A stretch of DNA of 64,000 nucleotides from Arthrobacter pullicola (GCF_014836875.1 NZ_JACSQC010000001.1:248001-312000), one strand, 5' to 3'. Positions 44,402-54,839 are shown, counted from the stretch's first letter. Program-made: numbers and translations. Notes: generated by a model from the sequence alone, not told the origin.

Positions 44402-46156
44402 TTGGCTGAACAGCAGCTTTCCTCAGCATTTCCCGGACCGGTTACCGGATCCGCTGCCGTAGGCAACATCCGCCACCTCCGGTTGGCCGCCGTATCCCTC
44501 AGGTATCCGGATAGGCGGCTGCTGACAGACGTTTCAGTAACCGTCTCGCCCGGACAGCGCACCGGTCTGATCGGAGAAAACGGGGCCGGTAAATCCACGC
44601 TCCTCCGGATAACCGCCGGGATTGAAACCCCGGACAGCGGCTCGGTGCACCGCCCGGAGTCCACCGGATTCCTGCGGCAGGAGATGGCATCCGACCGCGG
44701 CCTGTCCATGGACCGTGTTCTTGAGGCCGCCGTCGCGCCGGTCCGCTCCCTTGGAGCACAGCTGACCGGGCTGGCGGAACGCCTCGGGTCGGAACCGGAT
44801 GATCCGGCCGTCGCCGACGCCTATGACCGTGTCCTGCAGGAAGCGGAGCACTCCGGCCTGTGGTCACTGGACGCGCGGATCGCCGCCGTTGTGGACGGAC
44901 TGGGTCTGGGAGCAGTGCCGCGCAGCCACTCTGTTGATGCCCTATCCGGCGGCCAGCGACGGCGGCTGTCCCTCGCCGCGCTGCTGCTGGAACGCCCCTT
45001 TGCCCTGCTCCTTGATGAGCCCACCAACCACCTCGACGACGGCGCCCTGGACTTCCTGGCCGACGAGCTCGCCGGCTGGCCGGGACCGGTCCTTATGGCC
45101 AGCCATGACCGCTGGTTCCTGGACACCGCTGCCACGGACCTGGTGGACCTGGACCCCGGCTCCGGGGCTGAAGGCTACGGCGGGCCAACCGTGCAGGGCA
45201 TCCGCTATACAGGCGGCTACTCCGGCTACCTGCGGGCAAGGGCGGGGGCGCGCCGCCGCTGGGAGGAAGCCTGGCGGGCACAGGAGGCGGAGCGGCAGCG
45301 GCTGCAGCAGATAGCCGAAGTGGACGGGCGCAGCGTTTTCCACACCACGGCGCCGAAGAGCGAAGTCCGCGGAGCCCGGAAGTTCTACAGCGACAAGGCG
45401 GCCAAGACCGTGGGCGGCAGGGTCCAGGCCGCCCGGCGGGGCCTGGCTGAACTGGAACGCTCCGCGGTTCCGGTGCCGCCGCCGCCGCTGCGTTTCCACG
45501 GGATTCCCGGCGGTGGCTTGGTTAGTCCGGCGGCTGGCCCGGCCGCTGATTCGGTCCCGGAGACCGTGCGGGAGGAAATTCTCTGCCTCGCCGGGGCCGC
45601 GGTACCGGGGCGGCTTCAGCCTCAGACCCTGGTCCTGCGGGCAGGGGACCGCGTGCTGGTCGAGGGACCCAACGGTGCGGGAAAATCCACCCTGCTGGAA
45701 CTCCTGGCCGGAACCGTTGCCCCGGCCAGCGGCCGCGTGGTCCGCGTCAGCGGACTAACGGTGGGCCTCCTGCGCCAGGAAGACCGCTGGCCGGACCTGG
45801 AAGTCACCGCCGGGGATGCGTACCGGTCACGGCTGGCGGAACCCGGCCTAGCCCCGTCGCTGGCTGAGCTGGGTTTGCTCCACCCGGGGGTGGACGGGCT
45901 GCGGCTGGCTGAGCTCTCGCCGGGGCAGCGCCGGCGGGTGGCGCTGGCGGTGCTGGTGGCCGAACCGCCGCAGTTGCTGCTGCTGGACGAGCCGACCAAC
46001 CACCTCTCGCTCGCCCTCGCCGGGGAACTGGAGCAGGCTATCGCCGATTATCCGGGAACTGTGGTCCTGGCCAGCCATGATCAGTGGCTGCGGCGGCGCT
46101 GGACTGGCCACAGGCTCGGCGTGGAGCCAGCGGCACCTGATCCGCGGGAGGCCTAG
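44402..46156 (+). CDS. ABC-F family ATPase (antibiotic-resistance-like group)
   Basis: 584 aa from the TTG at 44402 (TCAGGA upstream); the frame stays open upstream but that part is not conserved-looking. Two ABC domains: GENGAGKST / LSGGQRRRLSLAALLLERP / LLLDEPTNHLD, then GPNGAGKST / LSPGQRRRVALAVL / LLLDEPTNHLS. The coiled linker between them is long and contains an Arg/Glu-rich stretch (about 275-350). Actinobacterial ABC-F proteins of this type (OleB, TlrC, CarA) protect ribosomes from macrolides and related drugs. It is a second ABC-F gene in the window. Confidence 0.85.
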   Translation: MAEQQLSSAFPGPVTGSAAVGNIRHLRLAAVSLRYPDRRLLTDVSVTVSPGQRTGLIGENGAGKSTLLRITAGIETPDSGSVHRPESTGFLRQEMASDRGLSMDRVLEAAVAPVRSLGAQLTGLAERLGSEPDDPAVADAYDRVLQEAEHSGLWSLDARIAAVVDGLGLGAVPRSHSVDALSGGQRRRLSLAALLLERPFALLLDEPTNHLDDGALDFLADELAGWPGPVLMASHDRWFLDTAATDLVDLDPGSGAEGYGGPTVQGIRYTGGYSGYLRARAGARRRWEEAWRAQEAERQRLQQIAEVDGRSVFHTTAPKSEVRGARKFYSDKAAKTVGGRVQAARRGLAELERSAVPVPPPPLRFHGIPGGGLVSPAAGPAADSVPETVREEILCLAGAAVPGRLQPQTLVLRAGDRVLVEGPNGAGKSTLLELLAGTVAPASGRVVRVSGLTVGLLRQEDRWPDLEVTAGDAYRSRLAEPGLAPSLAELGLLHPGVDGLRLAELSPGQRRRVALAVLVAEPPQLLLLDEPTNHLSLALAGELEQAIADYPGTVVLASHDQWLRRRWTGHRLGVEPAAPDPREA

Positions 46157-48129
46157 TCGCCGGTCCCGGGGGCTCCGGTCTTGTCCCGGCTGGACGCCAG
46201 CTGCCAGGGGACGCTGGCCACCATGATTCCCGGCTCGAAGTGCAGCCGGGTCTTGATCCGCAGCGCCGTCTGGTTGTGCACCAGCTGTTCCCACCAGCGG
46301 CCGACAACGTATTCGGGGATGTACACCACGAAAAGTTCCCGCGGTGAACTGCGGCGGGCCTCACGCAGGTAGGCCAGGACGGGGGACACGGTTTCGCGGT
46401 AGGGGGAGGACAGAACCGTCAGGGGCACGGGAATGCGCAGCCGCTCCCAGTCATCCACCGTCTTCTGCGTTTCCTCCGGGTCCAGGTCCACGATGATCGC
46501 GTTCAGGCTGGACGGGCGGGAGGCCCGGGCGTAGGCCAGCGCGCGGAGCACCGGCTTGTGGACCTTGGACACCAGAATGACGGCGTTGACCCGGCTGGGC
46601 AGGGCCAGCACCTCCGGGTCGTCCTCCACGCGCAGTTCCTCCGCCACGGACTGGTAATGGATACGGATGCTGTTCATCACGGCATAGAGGAATGCCATGG
46701 CCAACAGTGCGATCCAGGCACCATGCTCAAACTTGGTGATGACCACAATCACCAGCACCACGGACGTCATGCCGAAACCACAGGCGTTGATGACCCGCGA
46801 ACGCATCATCCGCCGTCGCGCGTCCTTGTTCCGTTCGGTCCGCAGCTTCCTGGTCCAGTGCCTGATCATGCCCAGCTGGCTGGCCGTGAAGGAGACGAAA
46901 ACCCCCACGATGTAGAGCTGGATCAGGCGGGTGACATCGGCATTAAACGCCAGGATAAGCACCAGGGCAGCCAGGCCCAGGGCAATAATGCCATTGCTGA
47001 AGGCCAGCCGGTCGCCGCGGGTGCGCATCTGCCGGGGCAGGTAACCGTCGCGGGCCAGCACCGAAGCCAGAATCGGGAACCCGTTGAAGGCGGTGTTGGA
47101 AGCAAACACCAGGATCAACCCGGTGGCGGCCACCACAAGGTAGAAGAGCAGGGAGCCGTCACCAAAGACAGTCTCGGCCAGCTGGCTGATCACCGGGTGC
47201 TGAAGATAGTCCTGCACGGGAGCACCGTTGAGGAGCAGCTGCGTGGCGGGATTCTGCACGAAGTGGACTTTGGTCAGGGAAGCGAGGGTCAGGATCCCGG
47301 CCAGCATAAGCGCTGCCAGCCCGCCAAGGAGCAGCAGTGTGGTTGCGGCGTTGGTGCTCTTGGGTTTCCGGAATGTGGGAACACCGTTGCTGATGGCTTC
47401 CACCCCGGTCAGGGCCGCAGCCCCGGAGGAAAACGCCCGGAGCAGCAGGAAGGCGCCAGCCAGCCCGGTGAGGCCGGCATCGAGTCCCGCTTCAGGTACC
47501 AGGTCAAAAGCAGCCGAGGGCGCCTGTGCGAGGGTGCCGGTGGCGGCCTGGAAAAGGCCCGCCGCGCACATGCCCAAAACGGAAGCCAGGAACACATAGG
47601 TGGGGACGGCGAAGACCTTTCCGGCTTCCTTAACGCCGCGCAGGTTCACCAGCATCAGGATGATGACGCCGGCCGCGGCAAGCAGGCCCTGCCTGCCGTG
47701 AAGCGCCGGAACAATGGTCACCAGGTATTGGGCGGCAGATGACATGGAGACAGCAACGGTCAGCACGTAATCCACCAGCAGCGCCGATCCCACGGTCAGT
47801 CCGGCACGCCGGCCCAGGTTTTCGCTGGCAATCTCGTAGTCCCCGCCGCCGGAAGGGTAGGCGTGGACGTTCTGCCGGTAGGAAGCCACCACCGTCAGCA
47901 GAACCACAATGACGGCCAGCCCCACCCAGGGGGACAGGGTGACGGCAGCAACCCCTGCCAGTGCCAGCGTAAGGAGGATTTCATCCGGCGCGTACGCTGC
48001 CGAGGAGAGTGCGTCCGAGGCATAAACGGGGAGGGCTATGCGTTTTCGCAGCAGAGTGCGCGAAAGCCGTTCATTCCCGTACGGACGCCCCACCAGAATG
48101 CGCTTGAGCGCATTGAAGAATGTGAGCAC
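46153..48129 (-). CDS. APC-superfamily permease with a soluble C-terminal domain
   Basis: 658 aa from the GTG at 48129. An N-terminal cytoplasmic LVGRPYGNERLSRTLL segment leads into 12 membrane helices (DALSSAAYAPDEILL in helix 1) and a cytoplasmic domain of about 170 residues (VNAVILVSKVHKPVLRALA). This group is annotated as amino-acid or potassium-type transporters and is broadly conserved in actinobacteria, but the substrate is not known. It converges with the ABC-F gene with a 4-bp overlap of the stops. Confidence 0.85.
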   Translation of the reverse strand: MLTFFNALKRILVGRPYGNERLSRTLLRKRIALPVYASDALSSAAYAPDEILLTLALAGVAAVTLSPWVGLAVIVVLLTVVASYRQNVHAYPSGGGDYEIASENLGRRAGLTVGSALLVDYVLTVAVSMSSAAQYLVTIVPALHGRQGLLAAAGVIILMLVNLRGVKEAGKVFAVPTYVFLASVLGMCAAGLFQAATGTLAQAPSAAFDLVPEAGLDAGLTGLAGAFLLLRAFSSGAAALTGVEAISNGVPTFRKPKSTNAATTLLLLGGLAALMLAGILTLASLTKVHFVQNPATQLLLNGAPVQDYLQHPVISQLAETVFGDGSLLFYLVVAATGLILVFASNTAFNGFPILASVLARDGYLPRQMRTRGDRLAFSNGIIALGLAALVLILAFNADVTRLIQLYIVGVFVSFTASQLGMIRHWTRKLRTERNKDARRRMMRSRVINACGFGMTSVVLVIVVITKFEHGAWIALLAMAFLYAVMNSIRIHYQSVAEELRVEDDPEVLALPSRVNAVILVSKVHKPVLRALAYARASRPSSLNAIIVDLDPEETQKTVDDWERLRIPVPLTVLSSPYRETVSPVLAYLREARRSSPRELFVVYIPEYVVGRWWEQLVHNQTALRIKTRLHFEPGIMVASVPWQLASSRDKTGAPGTGD

Positions 48130-48231
48130 GAGGTCAAACCCTAGACCGGTTGCATAACCAAGTCCAGACGGCTCCAAACCGGGCCTGTCCGGGGCTGCGG
48201 CCCGTCAGTGAATGATCCTCAGGCCGTGAAC

Positions 48232-48555
48232 TCAGGTCTGGCTTCCGGGCACATCGACTTCGAGGGTTTCCCAGCCGTTGCCGGCTACCAACTGGCACCC
48301 CAGCCGTGACCCGTCTAAGCGTCCGGCGGTGGTGCAGTCCAACATTTCATCCTCGTCCTCTCCAACCGGCGGCACTGCTTCCAGGTATTGCTCCCGGACA
48401 TAAACGTGGCAGGTGCCGCACATTGCCTGCCCGCCGCATTCACCAACGATGCCTTGCACTCCGTTTGTGACTGCGGCCCGCATGATTGATGTGCCCGGTT
48501 CAATGTCCAGGACATCGATGCCGCCGCCGGGATGGTGGAAGGTAATTTTTGCCAT
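48232..48555 (-). CDS. Adrenodoxin-type [2Fe-2S] ferredoxin
   Basis: 107 aa. Cluster ligands are Cys40, Cys46, Cys49 and Cys87 (C-X5-C-X2-C-X37-C), the vertebrate-adrenodoxin/putidaredoxin spacing. It probably delivers electrons to the P450 encoded 1.5 kb upstream on the same strand. It has its own AAAGGG ribosome binding site and is separated from the transporter gene by a hairpin. No ferredoxin reductase gene is in the window. Confidence 0.92.
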   Translation of the reverse strand: MAKITFHHPGGGIDVLDIEPGTSIMRAAVTNGVQGIVGECGGQAMCGTCHVYVREQYLEAVPPVGEDEDEMLDCTTAGRLDGSRLGCQLVAGNGWETLEVDVPGSQT

Positions 48556-48629
48556 TTGTGGTTCCCTTTGGAATCGAATAAGGAGGATCGGGATCGATAG
48601 AGCAGCGGCCCCGGTCAGACGCCAAGCGA

Positions 48630-48660
48630 GTGGAGGCTAGCCCGGAAGGCTAGCCTCCAC
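48630..48660 (-). terminator. Hairpin between the MHS transporter and ferredoxin genes
   Basis: A 12-bp perfect stem (GTGGAGGCTAGC with GCTAGCCTCCAC, 7-nt loop). It sits just after the transporter stop in the direction of transcription. With no T tract it may be a partial terminator that sets ferredoxin expression or stabilises the upstream message. Confidence 0.65.
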
Positions 48661-48670
48661 CGCATCGCGG

Positions 48671-50062
48671 TCAGCTCACGGCTGACCGCGTCCCTTCGGA
48701 AGCTTCGGCCGCTGTTCCGGGTGAATCGGTCAGGCTTCTGTCCTTTGATTCCGGCATAAAAACTACGGTGATCAGACTTATGAGAGAAACCGACGCCAGG
48801 TAGACGATCACGGGAGTGGTGGACTGCCCGCCGCCATAGAGGTTGGCCAGCACGATCGGGGTGAATCCGGCACCCAGCAGAGTGGCTATTTGATATCCCA
48901 GAGATGCGCCTGTGTAGCGCGATCCTGTCCCGAAACGTTCCGCTATGAAAGCTGCCATCGGTCCGTAAAGAATCGTCTGAGTCACGATTCCCAGGGTGAA
49001 AGCCAGGAATACCAGCGAGAGGTTTCCGCTTGAGAGCAGTGCGAAAACGGGGACCAGGACAAGGATGAAGAGAACGTTGCCTGCGATCATCAGCGGTTTG
49101 CGCCCCAACCGGTCAGAAATCCGTCCCATCAGCAGTGTGGTGCCGATGCTGATGATTCCGGCGCCGGCAAAGGCGAGCATGACCTGGGACTGCGGCAGCC
49201 CGAGAGAAACCGTGTAGGACATGGCGAATGTCGACAGCAGGGTCTGAAGTGCGAATGCCGAGGTCGCAGCAAGGATCACTGTTACCAGCAGCCCCGGCCG
49301 CCGAAGGACCTGGAACAGGGGCACTGACCGGCGGACACCCATTTCTTTTGCCGATTCGCTGTCGAGGCGGGCCATCGCGTCCTGGAAGACAGGGCTTTCG
49401 GAGACGCGGGACCTCACATACAGGCCCACGAGCAGCAGCACGAAGGAGAGCAGGAAGGGAACCCGCCAGCCCCACGCGAGAAAGGCTTCCTGCGGCATGG
49501 CCGAGAAGGCGCTCATGACCAGCAGGCCCAGGACGGATCCGGTGGGGGCACCCGCGTTCGTGAAGGATGCTGCGAAGCCGCGCGACTTGGGGTCCGCGTG
49601 TTCCAGCGCCATCAAGGCAGCGCCTCCCCATTCTCCGCCGATCGCAATGCCCTGGATCACCCGCAGGAGGACGAGCAATACGGCCCCCCAGGCGCCGATC
49701 AGGTCCGGGCCTGGGACCAGGCCGATGGCTGTGGACGCGGTGCCCATGATCAGCATGGAGATAACGAGTAGCTTCTTGCGGCCCAGCCTGTCGCCAAAGT
49801 GCCCGAAGATGACGCCGCCGAGAGGGCGGGCTACGTATCCTGCGGCAAAGGTTCCGTAAGCGGCGACCGTACCTGCCCAGGGGTCCAGCCCAGAGAAGAA
49901 CACCGGTCCGAAAACCACAGCCGAGGCCGTTGCGTACAGCAGGAAGTCATAAAACTCGATAGTCGTTCCGAGGTAGCTGGACAGGACCACGCGGCGGCGC
50001 TCGCGGACCACCGTGCGGTCAGCAGCCGTGGAGTAAGGGTTTATCGATGACATCGTTGTCAC
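48671..50062 (-). CDS. MHS-family MFS transporter
   Basis: 463 aa, 12 membrane helices. The first hydrophobic part has RRVVLSSYLGTTIEFYDF and the loop motif GDRLGRKKLL is typical of metabolite:H+ symporters (aromatic acids, shikimate, betaine). It lies between the ferredoxin and the P450 genes, so it probably takes up the P450 substrate, plausibly a methoxylated aromatic acid. Confidence 0.87.
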   Translation of the reverse strand: MTTMSSINPYSTAADRTVVRERRRVVLSSYLGTTIEFYDFLLYATASAVVFGPVFFSGLDPWAGTVAAYGTFAAGYVARPLGGVIFGHFGDRLGRKKLLVISMLIMGTASTAIGLVPGPDLIGAWGAVLLVLLRVIQGIAIGGEWGGAALMALEHADPKSRGFAASFTNAGAPTGSVLGLLVMSAFSAMPQEAFLAWGWRVPFLLSFVLLLVGLYVRSRVSESPVFQDAMARLDSESAKEMGVRRSVPLFQVLRRPGLLVTVILAATSAFALQTLLSTFAMSYTVSLGLPQSQVMLAFAGAGIISIGTTLLMGRISDRLGRKPLMIAGNVLFILVLVPVFALLSSGNLSLVFLAFTLGIVTQTILYGPMAAFIAERFGTGSRYTGASLGYQIATLLGAGFTPIVLANLYGGGQSTTPVIVYLASVSLISLITVVFMPESKDRSLTDSPGTAAEASEGTRSAVS

Positions 50063-50083
50063 TTTCTCTGGATGGGATGACTG

Positions 50084-51277
50084 TTACCACACGACAGGCA
50101 GGCTGGTGAGGCCGCGGAAGACCCAGCCGTCCCAGATTTCCTGCTGGGACTTATCCCGTTTCAAGCCGGGAAGTTCCCGGTAGAGCAAGGGAACAGCAAT
50201 ATCTCCGATGGCTTTTTGGGCCGCCCATTTGCCGGCGCACTGGTGTACACCCGATCCGAAGGCCAGATTGGTTCCAGGCGGACGGTGAATGTCGAATTGA
50301 TCGGGGTTTGTGAACTGTGTTGAGTCCCGGTTCGCTGAGGAGAGAATCATGCCGATCTGGGTTCCGGCGGGTATCGCCACTCCCTGGATTTCGACATCGG
50401 CAATTGTTTGGCGAGTAATCATGCCAATCGGGGAGAAAAGCCTCGCGGCCTCGGTAAAAGCCTGTTTCCACAAACCAGGGTCGGCAAGCACCGCGGCCTT
50501 CTGATCGGGTGAACGGTCCAGCAACCAGACCATGTTGGTGATCATGTGCTGCGGTTCGTTCATGCCACCGGAAATCGTCAATTTGATGTTGTTGCGCACC
50601 TGATCTTCGGCCATGCCGCCTTCGAGCAGCATTGACGTAATGGAAGGATCCGGGTGCCTGCGCAGCCGGGCGACAGTCTCGTCCAGGGCGGCATCACACT
50701 CCGCCCGGGAACGCTCGCAGCGGTCCCAGATGTCCTGCCGGTCAAGCACATTGCCGGTCCCGGCAATGAAATCAACTGACCAGCGCGCCAAATCCAGCGG
50801 CTCCACATCCGGCATGCCGACCATGTCACAAAGATTCTTTGCAGCCAGCGGGGCCGCATACGCGGCGTTTAGATCTGCGGCACCCTGGCTGTTGGAGACC
50901 ATCTCGGCGAGGTACCGGCGGGCATTGATTTCAAATTTGTCGGCCCAGATTTCCATAATCTGCTTCGGCCTCAGCGTCCGGTTCATGGGGGCACGCTCGC
51001 TGGCGTGCTCCGGATCGTCCTTGCGGATCAGCGGGCGCCCGCCCAGCGCTTTTGCCATCGTCCCGCCGGAGACGTTGGAGGAGAAGATTTCTGGATGGCG
51101 TTCTCCGAAGCTGCAGCCCTCGAACGTAGAAATGAGGACCTTTTTCACGGCCGGAGCCCATGCCACTGGAGTCTCCCGGCGAAGACGTTCGTAACTGGGG
51201 TAGGGGTCGCATGCCAGTTCTGCCGGATCAAGCCATCCGGCAGTGGGCAGACCCACGGGAACTGCTGTATTTGTCAC
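50084..51277 (-). CDS. Cytochrome P450, CYP255/GcoA-like
   Basis: 397 aa from the GTG at 51277. The haem ligand is Cys347 in FGSGVHQCAG; the K-helix ExxR is Glu276/Arg279. The I helix reads ISGGMNEPQHMI (about 235-246) instead of the usual AGxDT, as in guaiacol O-demethylase GcoA (which has GAMQEPGH). The N-terminus (WLDPAELACDPYPSYERLR) and the end (WDGWVFRGLTSLPVVW) also match GcoA from recall. GcoA works with a three-domain reductase; here a separate [2Fe-2S] ferredoxin is encoded instead. O-demethylation of a methoxy-aromatic is the likely reaction. Confidence 0.82.
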   Translation of the reverse strand: MTNTAVPVGLPTAGWLDPAELACDPYPSYERLRRETPVAWAPAVKKVLISTFEGCSFGERHPEIFSSNVSGGTMAKALGGRPLIRKDDPEHASERAPMNRTLRPKQIMEIWADKFEINARRYLAEMVSNSQGAADLNAAYAAPLAAKNLCDMVGMPDVEPLDLARWSVDFIAGTGNVLDRQDIWDRCERSRAECDAALDETVARLRRHPDPSITSMLLEGGMAEDQVRNNIKLTISGGMNEPQHMITNMVWLLDRSPDQKAAVLADPGLWKQAFTEAARLFSPIGMITRQTIADVEIQGVAIPAGTQIGMILSSANRDSTQFTNPDQFDIHRPPGTNLAFGSGVHQCAGKWAAQKAIGDIAVPLLYRELPGLKRDKSQQEIWDGWVFRGLTSLPVVW

Positions 51278-51328
51278 TGTCGTTTTCCGGCCTTTCCGCG
51301 GTTCTTCGTTCCCGAAAGTATGATCTGA

Positions 51329-51347
51329 GTCACGCACAGAGCGTGAC
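51329..51347. promoter_or_regulatory. Palindromic operator between P450 and IclR genes
   Basis: GTCACGC-acaga-GCGTGAC is a perfect 7-bp inverted repeat in the divergent gap, well placed for the IclR-family protein encoded next to it to control both directions. The P450 start lies 52 bp to one side, the regulator start 10-31 bp to the other. Confidence 0.7.
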
Positions 51348-51377
51348 GCGATTCGCATGAAACGAAAAAGAGGTTCC

Positions 51378-52139
51378 GTGGCGCGTTCTTCACAAGGCCA
51401 TTCAGGGCTTTCCAGGGCTGTGCGGGTACTGGAAGCGTTCAATCCGTCACGCAGCGAACTCACACTGACCCAGATTGCGGCCCGTACCGGAATGCCAACG
51501 AGCACTGTGCATGGGATCGTCGCCGAGCTCGTCGGGCTCGGACTGTTGGAGCGCAGGGGGCGGGAACTCCTTCTGGGGGTAAAGCTCTGGGAGTTGGCAG
51601 TGCGCGCTCCGGGCGTTTTTGGCCTGCGTGAGACCGCGCTGCCTTATCTGGAACAGCTGCGGGACAAGCTTCAGCAGCATGCGCAGCTGGGAATCCTGCA
51701 GGGCGCCGAGGTTCTGTACCTGGAACGGCTCTCAGCCCCGGAATCCGCCGTCAACTTCACAGCGGTGGGTGGGCGGATTCCCTGGTACGCGACCTCAAGC
51801 GGGCTGGTTCTGGTGGCAGGGCAGAGCCCCGAGGAGGAAAACCGGATCCTGGAGCTTCCCCGGCCCCGGTACGCAACGGAGCCGGCTCAAAGCACCTCGT
51901 CCCTCCGGGCGCGGGTAGCCAAAGCGAGGTCAGAGGGCCACGCCGTGACCAGTGGGTTTATCCATCCGGAATCCACGGCGATCGCCGTGCCGGTCAGGGG
52001 GCCATATGGCCAAACTGTGGCTGCTTTGGCTGTAGTCGTGCCTGCTGATGGGTTCCAGATTGAACCTGTCTTGGCCGCACTCGCACCGGCTGCGCGGACA
52101 GTGGGTCTTGAGTTGAAGAGGTCGTTGACGGGAATGTAA
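51378..52139 (+). CDS. IclR-family transcriptional regulator
   Basis: 253 aa from the GTG at 51378, preceded by AGAGG; an ATG at 51357 seven codons earlier is the alternative. The winged helix-turn-helix is in SELTLTQIAARTGMPTSTVH; the C-terminal effector domain has TSSLRARVAKARSEGHAVTSG and ESTAIAVPVRG. IclR members often sense aromatic intermediates. It should regulate the divergent P450-transporter-ferredoxin genes. Confidence 0.9.
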   Translation: MARSSQGHSGLSRAVRVLEAFNPSRSELTLTQIAARTGMPTSTVHGIVAELVGLGLLERRGRELLLGVKLWELAVRAPGVFGLRETALPYLEQLRDKLQQHAQLGILQGAEVLYLERLSAPESAVNFTAVGGRIPWYATSSGLVLVAGQSPEEENRILELPRPRYATEPAQSTSSLRARVAKARSEGHAVTSGFIHPESTAIAVPVRGPYGQTVAALAVVVPADGFQIEPVLAALAPAARTVGLELKRSLTGM

Positions 52140-53361
<1,222 letters not shown>

Positions 53362-53376
53362 GACGGTGCTGCGTGA

Positions 53377-53410
53377 GAACGGCTGGACTCCTTCGGGAGT
53401 CCAGCCGTTC
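53377..53410 (+). terminator. Intrinsic terminator after rpf
   Basis: A 15-bp perfect stem (GAACGGCTGGACTCC with GGAGTCCAGCCGTTC) closed by a TTCG tetraloop, followed by TGTGTTT. Confidence 0.93.
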
Positions 53411-53445
53411 TGTGTTTAACCACTTGTTCAGCCGGGTTCGCGCGC

Positions 53446-53739
53446 CTAACCGCCGGCGATGGACTGCAGGACCAGCACCTCGGCGCCGGAGCCAAGCACA
53501 CTGTCCTGCCGGTCAAGGCCACGGATGTCCTGGCCGTCGATGTAGATGTTCACATACCGCCGCAGCATCCCTGTCTCGTCCCGGATCCGCCGTTCCAGCA
53601 CGGGATAGCGCAGCGCTAGTGCGTCAAGCAGTGATCCGACCGTGAGTCCGTCGGCCCCGGAGAGCGTGAGCTCCCGCTGACCTTCCGCCGTGGCCGCCAG
53701 GACTTCCGGCAGCAGGACCCGGACCTCACCGGCAGTCAT
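53446..53739 (-). CDS. MoaD/ThiS-like ubiquitin-fold protein
   Basis: 97 aa from the ATG at 53739. A beta-grasp domain: GLTVGSLLDALALRYPVLERRI and VNIYIDGQDIRGLDRQ are typical, and the sequence ends in SIAGG, the C-terminal di-glycine used for adenylation and thiocarboxylation. It overlaps the next gene by 4 bp, so it is made together with an Asp-box propeller protein. No MoeB/ThiF activating-enzyme gene is present nearby. It could be a sulfur carrier or protein modifier. Confidence 0.85.
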   Translation of the reverse strand: MTAGEVRVLLPEVLAATAEGQRELTLSGADGLTVGSLLDALALRYPVLERRIRDETGMLRRYVNIYIDGQDIRGLDRQDSVLGSGAEVLVLQSIAGG

Positions 53740-54839
53740 TGGCCAGCCGGTCCGAGCGTGGCAGCGCGGACGCACAGGATATCGGGAAGATTGGAAGCGA
53801 CCAGGTGAAAGCTACCCCCTTCGTCGGCGCTGGCGAAGACATCACCGGCCCGGGTGCCGAAGTAGACTCCGGCCGGCTGGCCTGCATCAACAGCGGCCGC
53901 ATCGCGCAGGATGGCGTTGTACTCGGCGTCCGGCAGGCCGGCGTCCTGCCTGGTCCATGAGTTCCCCGCATCGGTGCTGCGGTAGACCGCCAGCCGGCCG
54001 TCCGGAGGGATGCGTTCGCCGTCAGCCACCAAGGGAATGGTCCAGATGGTTCCGCCGCGGCGCGGATGGGAAAGCATCACGAAGCCAAAGTCCACGGGAA
54101 GCCCGTCGGCGATCGAAACCCACGTCTCGCCTGAGTCATCGGAGCGGTACACCCCATGGTGGTTCTGCGCGTACAGGCGGCCAGGAACCTCGGCGTCACG
54201 TGCCACCTTGTGGACGCACTGCCCAAATTCGGGATTCGGATCGGGCAAAAAGTAGGCGGAGATGCCCTGGTTGCGTGCCTGCCAACTGTCTCCGCCGTCG
54301 TCGGAGCGGTAGACACCACCGGAACTGATGGCCACGTGCACAGTCTCATCGATGGGACTTGGCAGGACGGTGTGAGCGGCCGCCCCGCCGTAGCCGGCAC
54401 CCCATTCCGTGCGGTGCGGGTGGTCCCACAGGGCCTGGTTCAATTCGAACCGGTTTCCCCCGTCGGTCGATTTCCATACCGAAATCGGTTCGCATCCTGC
54501 CCAGACCACCCCAGGGCGGTCCGCGGAGTCCGGCTGCAGCTGCCAGATCCGGCCCAGGGCCTCCCCGGTCGCGGCGGGGAAGGAGATGGCGCCCTCTTCA
54601 GGCTCCGTCCAGGTCCCGCCGAGATCGTCGGAGGCCACCACCGTTGGTCCCCAGTGGGAGGAGAGCAGCCCGGCCAGGATCCGCGGGGGCGAGTTCCTGG
54701 TATCCAAGGCAACGCTGGCAACTTCATTCATCAGAAAGTGGGGCCCGCTGAGCTTCCAGTCCGTGCGGTCTGTGCTGCGGGCAAGCCAGAGGCCCTTGCG
54801 CGTGCCGATAGCCAGGACAGTATCTTCCGTCTGCGTCAT
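53736..54839 (-). CDS. Cytoplasmic Asp-box (BNR) beta-propeller protein
   Basis: 367 aa from the ATG at 54839. At least six Asp-box-like motifs, such as SDDLGGTW, STDGGNRF, SDDGGDSW, SDDSGETW, STDAGNSW and SADEGGSF, mark a propeller fold similar to sialidases, but the sialidase catalytic Arg triad and Tyr/Glu were not identified and there is no signal peptide. It overlaps the MoaD-like gene by 4 bp. Function is unknown; the pairing suggests it is a partner or target of the MoaD-like protein. Confidence 0.8.
   Translation of the reverse strand: MTQTEDTVLAIGTRKGLWLARSTDRTDWKLSGPHFLMNEVASVALDTRNSPPRILAGLLSSHWGPTVVASDDLGGTWTEPEEGAISFPAATGEALGRIWQLQPDSADRPGVVWAGCEPISVWKSTDGGNRFELNQALWDHPHRTEWGAGYGGAAAHTVLPSPIDETVHVAISSGGVYRSDDGGDSWQARNQGISAYFLPDPNPEFGQCVHKVARDAEVPGRLYAQNHHGVYRSDDSGETWVSIADGLPVDFGFVMLSHPRRGGTIWTIPLVADGERIPPDGRLAVYRSTDAGNSWTRQDAGLPDAEYNAILRDAAAVDAGQPAGVYFGTRAGDVFASADEGGSFHLVASNLPDILCVRAATLGPAGQ

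Noticed and set aside
48232-51277. Terpene-specific P450 system because of the putidaredoxin-type ferredoxin
   Set aside because: The P450 I helix and both ends resemble GcoA rather than P450cam, and the MHS/IclR context favours aromatics.
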